From Pseudomonas sp. R84 (GTDB lineage Bacteria; Pseudomonadota; Gammaproteobacteria; Pseudomonadales; Pseudomonadaceae): DNA of 64,000 nucleotides. Both the position numbers and the translations under genes were made by a program. Of this stretch, positions 59,200 through 64,000 are shown in pieces. The DNA is taken from NCBI RefSeq assembly GCF_009834515.1, contig NZ_CP019426.1, positions 310,001 to 374,000 on the forward strand. Reading direction: 5' to 3'. The stretch's first letter is position 1. Every line of letters begins with the position of its first letter. The notes beneath the pieces were generated by a model. It worked only from the letters and a program-made list of their open reading frames with translations. It was not told the origin of the DNA and did not search any database.

Positions 59200-59654
59200 T
59201 GCTGCGCGAGCTTCTGTTTCCACTGCTGGCCTGCCTGGCGGCGTTCGTTGGGTTCGACATCTTGCAGGGACAGCGAGACACCGCGCGGGTCGAGCGTGAT
59301 GCAGCCCAGTACGAAGCCAGCGGCCTGCGTGAAGCGGCCCGAATCACCGGCGAGATGATCGCCGCCCGAGACGCGATAGACCGTAACCGTACCCAGGAAC
59401 TGACCGATGCACGCACTGAAATCGATGCTTTGCGCCTTGACGTTGCCGATGGCCGTCAGCGGCTGCGCGTCAAAGCCATCTGCAGCAGCACCACGCCAGC
59501 TACCACCGCCGCCGGCGGCGTGGCTGATGCAGGTACCGCCGAACTCGCAGCAGACGCTCGACCGGATTATTTCACCCTCAGAGATCAGCTTGCCCTCAGC
59601 AAGCAAATGATCCTGGGCCTGCAGGACTACGTCAGCCAGGTGTGCCTGCGCTGA
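59199..59654 (+). CDS. Rz-type inner-membrane spanin
   Basis: A 151-residue spanin subunit with one N-terminal membrane segment (LLFPLLACLAAFVGFDIL) and a long charged coiled-coil region (REAARITGEMIAARDAIDRN). It follows the endolysin and contains the Rz1 gene in another frame, as in lambda and P2. Confidence 0.82.
   Translation: MLRELLFPLLACLAAFVGFDILQGQRDTARVERDAAQYEASGLREAARITGEMIAARDAIDRNRTQELTDARTEIDALRLDVADGRQRLRVKAICSSTTPATTAAGGVADAGTAELAADARPDYFTLRDQLALSKQMILGLQDYVSQVCLR
59407..59610 (+). CDS. Rz1-type outer-membrane spanin lipoprotein, nested in Rz
   Basis: A 67-residue protein encoded wholly inside the Rz gene in a different frame. The lipobox LPMAVSGC gives a lipidated cysteine at residue 20, and the mature part is proline-rich (RQLPPPPAAW). 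This is the hallmark of nested Rz1 genes. The exact start (59407 or 59425) is uncertain. Confidence 0.82.
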   Translation: MHALKSMLCALTLPMAVSGCASKPSAAAPRQLPPPPAAWLMQVPPNSQQTLDRIISPSEISLPSASK

Positions 59655-59698
59655 CCACGAATCACCCCTTTAACCCAACCACCAAAACGGACATGAAC

Positions 59699-59992
59699 AT
59701 GAGCCAGATCCAATCCCGCGAAATCACCCTGGAAATCGGTGAGAAAGAATTCGCCTTCAACCTGACGCCCCAGGACGTGACCAAGTACTTCAACGCGATG
59801 ACCGCCAACAACAAAGTCGCGCCGTCCTTCAACTTGCTGAGCACCACCGTGCTGCCGGCGCAAAAAGCCGATCTGCGCGAGCTGATGGTTAACCCTGTTA
59901 ACACCATGCAGATCGCCGGCGCGCTGCTCGAGGAGTACGCCCCTGACATCGGGATCATCGTAAAAAAGCCCTTGAGTACGCTGACCGCCTGA
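59699..59992 (+). CDS. Tail assembly chaperone, short form
   Basis: A 97-residue tail assembly chaperone (MSQIQSREITLEIGEKEFAF at the start, NPVNTMQIAGALLEEYAPDI near the end) that would prevent premature polymerisation of the tape measure. The ATG at 59693 is also possible. Near the 3' end is a slippery A-AAA-AAG in the zero frame, and the -1 frame continues into 60156. Confidence 0.85.
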   Translation: MSQIQSREITLEIGEKEFAFNLTPQDVTKYFNAMTANNKVAPSFNLLSTTVLPAQKADLRELMVNPVNTMQIAGALLEEYAPDIGIIVKKPLSTLTA

Positions 59993-60156
59993 CCGAGGAC
60001 GGGCTCGGCCAACTGATGGCCCTGACCAACCGTTGGCTGCCTGGTGCCGAGCCCACCATCGAGAACATGGGCACGGCCAAGTGGCTGGAAGACGAACACT
60101 GGAAGCGCATGGAATTTGCTGTGGCCAACGGCATTGCCCATGCGCTGAACGGATAG
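59962..60156 (+). CDS. -1 frameshift extension of the tail assembly chaperone
   Basis: After a -1 slip at A-AAA-AAG (59962-59968) the frame reads KKALEYADRLTEDGLGQLMA and on to the TAG at 60154-60156, adding about 62 residues to the chaperone for a total near 152. It has no start codon of its own and lies directly before the tape measure gene. This is the same design as lambda G/GT and P2 E/E+E'. Confidence 0.85.
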   Translation, partial: KKALEYADRLTEDGLGQLMALTNRWLPGAEPTIENMGTAKWLEDEHWKRMEFAVANGIAHALNG

Positions 60157-60163
60157 GACACAC

Positions 60164-62194
60164 ATGGCCGACCGTAGCGCTCGCCTGGACTTCATCCTGG
60201 CCCTGACCGACAAGGTCACTGCACCGTTGGGCAAGGTGAAAACAGGTTTTTCCGACCTTGCCGAGCAAAGCGAAAAGAACATCAAAACGATGGGCATGGG
60301 CTTGGCCGGTGTCACGGGTGCTTTCGTCGGCATCAACGAATCGCTGCAGCCTGCGCTGGAAATGAACCGCGCCCTGGGCGAGGTCAAATCCTTGGGCGTG
60401 GCCGAGGACGCGCTCACGGCGCTGAATCAAAAATCTCTGGAGTTCTCGGTGGCCTATGGTGAGAACGCTCGGGATTTTGTCGCTTCGGCGTACACGATCG
60501 AAGGCGCGATCAAAGGCCTGACCGGTAACCAGCTTGCCACGTTCACCAATACCAGCAACCTGTTGGCCAAGGCGACCAAGTCTGACGCCGAAACCATGGG
60601 CGCCTACGTGGGCACCATGTACAACCTATTCAAAGGCCAAGCCGATGCGATGGGCAAGGGCGAATGGGTTGAAAAGCTGGGCGGTCAGACGGCCTTGGCC
60701 GTGCAACTGTTCCGCACCGACGGCGCCCAGCTCAAGGACGCCTTCAAGGAAGTCGGCTCGATCGCCACCGCCGCCGGCGTGGACATCGCCGAGCAGTTCG
60801 CGGTCATCGGTTCGCTGAGCAGCACCATGGAAGGCGGTGATGCCGGCGGCCGCTACAAGGCGTTCTTCGAGAACCTGGGCGCCGCGTCCGAAAAGATGGG
60901 CATGAAGTTCACCGACTCCAACGGTAAAGCGTTGCCCATGCTGCAGATCATGGAAAAGCTGCAGGGCAAACTCGGCGACCTGACGAGCGCGTCGGCCAAT
61001 ACCAAACTGATGGAGGCGTTTGGTGGGGAGGGTGCGCAGGTGATCACGTCCCTGGCCAAGGACACCGATCGGTTGCGCAACGGCATGGACAAACTGGGCA
61101 AAGTGCGCGGCCTCGAGGACGCCGAGAACATGGCTAAAGCCATGGTGGACCCGTGGCAACAATTTGCTGCAGCGGTCGAAGCGCTGCGCATTGCCTTCGG
61201 CCAGGCGCTGATTCCGATCCTGACGCCGCTGATGGCCAAGCTTTCCGGCATCGCTGGCACCATGACCCGCTGGACCCAGATGTTCCCCAACATCACCCGT
61301 GTAATCGGCATCGTCTCTCTGACGATCCTTGCGCTTATCGCCGCGATGTCATTGCTGACGTTCGCAGTCGGCGCCGGCCGTATGGCGTGGCTGGCCATGG
61401 TCACTGTCTGGAAGGTGGTGCAACTGCTCAACCTGCGCGCCGTGGCCGGTTTCCTTCTGCAGGTGGCCGTCATCGCGCTGTACATCGCTGGCCTGACGAT
61501 CCTTTACACCACCATGGCGCTGATTCGCGGCGCGATGATGCTCTGGCAAGGCGCGATCTGGCTCGTCAACGCGGCCATGCTGGCCAACCCGGTCGTGTGG
61601 ATCGTGATCGGCGTTATGGCCTTGGTCGCCGCGGTGATCGCCGCCGTTGTGTACTGGGACGAGTGGACGGCCGCGCTGATGAACAGCGAAGCCTTCAAGT
61701 GGGTCAGCGACCAATTGACCGCGCTGTCGGAGTGGTTCGCGTCCATGGGTGGCTGGAGTGGCATGGCCAAGGGCGCTTGGGATGGCATCGTCGCGATCTT
61801 TCACAAGGCGATCAACAGTCTGATCGAGATGCTGAACAAGATCCCCGGCGTCGACATCGAGACCAAGTTCGGCGCAATGCCAGAGGTGCCCGGTACTGAG
61901 ATCGAGACCAAGATGGGCGCAATGCCCCAGGTACCCGGTACCGACACCGGCGTCAACGCTGTAGACGGCGCTGCAGCGGCGAAAAAGGCCCAGCAGACCA
62001 TCAACGCGGCTATTCCCAGCCTGTCGCCTGTGCGTCCCAACGCCGTGCCGCCGGGTGGCCTGCTGACCAGCATTCAGAACAACAACAGCAGCCAAACCAA
62101 GGGCACCCATGTGGAAACACTGAACATCAATACCGCCAAACCCATGACCCCGCTGGAGCTTGAAAACATGATGAGCATGGCGGTGCCGGGATGA
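60164..62194 (+). CDS. Tail tape measure protein
   Basis: A 676-residue tape measure of the TP901-related type. The N terminus (RSARLDFILALTDKVTAPLG) is typical. A helical region follows with FGGEGAQVITSLAKDTDRLR, and several membrane-prone segments lie between about 380 and 510 (IVSLTILALIAAMSLLTFAV). The size would correspond to a tail of roughly 100 nm by the usual rule of about 0.15 nm per residue. It follows the chaperone gene by 7 bases. Confidence 0.88.
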   Translation: MADRSARLDFILALTDKVTAPLGKVKTGFSDLAEQSEKNIKTMGMGLAGVTGAFVGINESLQPALEMNRALGEVKSLGVAEDALTALNQKSLEFSVAYGENARDFVASAYTIEGAIKGLTGNQLATFTNTSNLLAKATKSDAETMGAYVGTMYNLFKGQADAMGKGEWVEKLGGQTALAVQLFRTDGAQLKDAFKEVGSIATAAGVDIAEQFAVIGSLSSTMEGGDAGGRYKAFFENLGAASEKMGMKFTDSNGKALPMLQIMEKLQGKLGDLTSASANTKLMEAFGGEGAQVITSLAKDTDRLRNGMDKLGKVRGLEDAENMAKAMVDPWQQFAAAVEALRIAFGQALIPILTPLMAKLSGIAGTMTRWTQMFPNITRVIGIVSLTILALIAAMSLLTFAVGAGRMAWLAMVTVWKVVQLLNLRAVAGFLLQVAVIALYIAGLTILYTTMALIRGAMMLWQGAIWLVNAAMLANPVVWIVIGVMALVAAVIAAVVYWDEWTAALMNSEAFKWVSDQLTALSEWFASMGGWSGMAKGAWDGIVAIFHKAINSLIEMLNKIPGVDIETKFGAMPEVPGTEIETKMGAMPQVPGTDTGVNAVDGAAAAKKAQQTINAAIPSLSPVRPNAVPPGGLLTSIQNNNSSQTKGTHVETLNINTAKPMTPLELENMMSMAVPG

Positions 62195-62508
62195 GCGAAT
62201 ACATCGACCTGCTGATCCACGACAACGACCTAGTGCTCGATCCGTCCCGCCAGCCCGAGCTCATCGATGACCGGGCCAGCATCGCTCAGGACATCGCTCA
62301 CATGATCCGCGACAGCGGCCTGCTTGTGACGTTGGTAGCCGAGCGCAATCGCCTGAGACAGCGCGACTGCATTCAGCAATTGGAGCTGCTGGTCGAGGCG
62401 GACGAGCGCCTCGTCCCTGGTACGGCACTGATTACCCAGCTTGAGCCTGGGAAGTTCCTGGTGACGGCCACAACTCTGAAATTCGGCAATATCGAGGTGA
62501 CGTTGTGA
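62191..62508 (+). CDS. DUF2590 baseplate-associated protein
   Basis: A 105-residue protein of the DUF2590 family, at the position taken by gpW-type baseplate proteins (DLLIHDNDLVLDPSRQPELI at the start). It overlaps the tape measure stop and the next start by 4 bases each. Confidence 0.8.
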   Translation: MSEYIDLLIHDNDLVLDPSRQPELIDDRASIAQDIAHMIRDSGLLVTLVAERNRLRQRDCIQQLELLVEADERLVPGTALITQLEPGKFLVTATTLKFGNIEVTL

Positions 62509-63680
62509 GTGACGTGGATTTCAAACAGGCCTTGTCCGATGCCGGCATTCCGACCACTGAGTCCGGCCTGCGCCAGGCGTGGGAAGCGGAAGTACTAGCT
62601 CAGGGCAGCAAGCTGAGCAACACCAGCACCTGGTCGCCGTTCTGGCGGGTGGTCACCGCATTGGTGACCAAACCCGTGCTGTGGATCCTCGACTTTTTTG
62701 TCGCCACGGTACTGCCGAACTTCTTCGTCAAAACCGCCGTAGATGCTTGGCTCGACATGCTGGCCTGGGGTGTGAATGTCGAGCGCAAGGGTGCGACGAA
62801 AGCCAGCGGCCTGTTGCTGTTCACCCGTGTCGCCCCGGGCGGCGCGCTCGAGGTCGCGAAAGGCACAGTGGTGCAGTCCGCCGCGATCAATGGCCACGTT
62901 TATCAGCTGGTGACGACGGCGGTCGGGACCTTTACCGATGGCCTGATGCAGTTGCTGGTACCGGTCGAAGCGGTGGATGTCGGCAGCGGCTACAACTTGG
63001 CGCCCGGCTATTACGCCGTGTTGCCAGTGCCGATTCCAGGTATCGCCCAGGTCGTCAACGCGGACGGCTGGTTGACCACGCCAGGCGCTGACAGGGAGCC
63101 CAACGATGAACTGCGTCTGCGCGTGCGCAATCAGTTCTCGGCGGTTAACCAATGGCACACCGACGCGGTGTATCGGGCAATGATTTCAGCGTTCCCGGGC
63201 GTGCGTCCGGACGGCGTGTATTTCGAGCACGGCGCCCCACGGGGGCCGGGCAGTGCCAACGCCTTTGTGCTGTTCGATGCCGACGTGCCGGCAGCGACGT
63301 ACCTGCAGCAAATCAACTCGCATATCCGGGACCAGGGCAACCACGGCCACGGTGATGATCTGCAGGTGATGGTCATGCCAGAAACCCAGCACACTTTGCG
63401 AGTGACCCTCTGGCCGCGCTCCAACCTGAGCGATGCCCAGCGGCAAACCCTGCAGGACGAAACCGCGCTGTTCATCCGGGCGGCGTTTCGCGAAAGCACC
63501 GCCAGCGACTACCAGCCGACGCTGACTTATCCACAGTCGCGCTTTTCATTCAGCCGGCTGGGTGAAGAGCTGCACCAGCAATTCCCGGGGATCGAGTCGT
63601 TGCACTTCGACAACGACGACATCCTTTCAGAGCTGAACATCCCCCGGATCCAGAGTCTGGAGGTGCTGACCAATGATTAA
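62505..63680 (+). CDS. Baseplate J-like protein
   Basis: A 391-residue baseplate wedge protein of the gpJ family. LAWGVNVERKGATKASGLLL and PGADREPNDELRLRVRNQFS are the conserved parts. The start is a GTG overlapping the DUF2590 stop. The next gene overlaps its end by 8 bases. Confidence 0.9.
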   Translation: MSDVDFKQALSDAGIPTTESGLRQAWEAEVLAQGSKLSNTSTWSPFWRVVTALVTKPVLWILDFFVATVLPNFFVKTAVDAWLDMLAWGVNVERKGATKASGLLLFTRVAPGGALEVAKGTVVQSAAINGHVYQLVTTAVGTFTDGLMQLLVPVEAVDVGSGYNLAPGYYAVLPVPIPGIAQVVNADGWLTTPGADREPNDELRLRVRNQFSAVNQWHTDAVYRAMISAFPGVRPDGVYFEHGAPRGPGSANAFVLFDADVPAATYLQQINSHIRDQGNHGHGDDLQVMVMPETQHTLRVTLWPRSNLSDAQRQTLQDETALFIRAAFRESTASDYQPTLTYPQSRFSFSRLGEELHQQFPGIESLHFDNDDILSELNIPRIQSLEVLTND

Positions 63681-64000
63681 GCTCGAGCTGAAATTCTGGT
63701 TGGCCGGTACCGAGCTGACCAAGCTGAAGGACGCAGCACAGTCCTGGTGGGGCAAGGTCGAGGGCTGGTTGCGCTGGCCGCTGCTCCAGCTGGACGCTGA
63801 CACCTGCCATTTGACCGTGCTCGATTTGCTGGCCTGGCAGCGCGACATCACGCGCTTCAAAGGCGAGCCTGAAAGCTTGTACCGGTTGCGCGTTAAGTTC
63901 GCCTTTATCAACGCGGTTGACGCGGGCAGCACCGCCGGGATGAAACGCATCCTGCAGCGCCTGGGCGTCGGCTACATCGAGATCGAGGAACGGATGCCCG
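63673..64000 (+). CDS. Tail protein I-like gene, cut by the window end
   Basis: An open frame from an ATG at 63673 to the end of the window gives about 109 residues: MIKLELKFWLAGTELTKLKD at the start and then LDLLAWQRDITRFKGEPESL, YRLRVKFAFINAVDAGSTAG, which resembles gpI-type baseplate/tail formation proteins (the YRLRV... and ...AGSTAGMKRIL parts). It follows baseplate J as in P2. The 3' part lies outside the window. Confidence 0.8.
   Translation, partial: MIKLELKFWLAGTELTKLKDAAQSWWGKVEGWLRWPLLQLDADTCHLTVLDLLAWQRDITRFKGEPESLYRLRVKFAFINAVDAGSTAGMKRILQRLGVGYIEIEERMP

Noticed and set aside
1..64000. CRISPR array or insertion sequence
   Set aside because: No evenly spaced identical repeats with unique spacers and no transposase with terminal inverted repeats were seen; the repeated elements are REP/BIME pairs.

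Overview
The window reads as chromosomal DNA of a fluorescent-group Pseudomonas. The evidence is the GC-rich coding style, the gene set (hslO-pckA, fdhD with a YdeP-type oxidoreductase, nudE-cysQ, dctB-dctD, aguB-aguA, an OprD-family porin, a TonB siderophore receptor) and many copies of Pseudomonas REP/BIME repeats between genes. No assignment below genus group is attempted.

Layout. 1-2450: end of hslO and complete pckA. 2450-5800: a toxin-antitoxin and small-gene island with hipBA behind a four-copy operator, an orphan antitoxin, two paralogous DUF3077-like genes and a structured C4-type antisense RNA element. 6090-28380: metabolic and regulatory core (recQ, a 3-hydroxyacyl-CoA dehydrogenase, thioesterases, formate-dehydrogenase-like genes, kbp, yrfG, nudE-cysQ, dctBD, rfbC, a kinase/phospholyase fusion, aguBA). 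28500-33680: a small sigma54-type gene, a Fur-boxed TonB receptor, a DsbA-family protein and a porin with a terminator in its leader. 33800-36911: a predicted amino-acid hydroxylation and export unit (IDO-type 2-oxoglutarate dioxygenase, GNAT, AzlC, AzlD, convergent LysR) with a leader that can hide its own ribosome binding site. 37245-41445: a second toxin-antitoxin cluster (MbcA/ParS-RES, HicAB, orphan HigA), a second C4-type element upstream of a DUF3077 gene, and a lone AAA ATPase.

From about 41682 to the end lies the left part of a P2/HP1-type prophage in a tRNA-Thr(TGT) gene. The 3' 45 bases of the tRNA mark the left attachment site; an intact tRNA gene should lie at the right end, outside the window. 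The order is integrase, a DUF4224 protein, small early genes, primase-helicase, YmfL-like regulator, Cro/CI switch, Ogr-like late activator, P2 head genes (Q and P leftward; O, N, M, L rightward), tail completion genes, DUF2586 sheath, DUF2597 tube, lysis cassette (holin, SAR endolysin, Rz with nested Rz1), a tail-assembly chaperone with a -1 frameshift site, tape measure, DUF2590, baseplate J and the start of a tail protein I-like gene. Head, lysis and tail genes look intact as far as they can be seen.

The strongest unusual signals are: (1) the pair of C4-like RNAs, which share a compensatorily changed UUCG hairpin and each carry locus-specific self-complementary segments upstream of DUF3077-type genes; (2) the dioxygenase/AzlCD unit with its switch-like leader; (3) the APH-kinase/class-III-aminotransferase fusion, which suggests phosphorylation followed by elimination of a hydroxylated amine or amino acid; and (4) the toxin-antitoxin-rich strip beside the tRNA attachment site.
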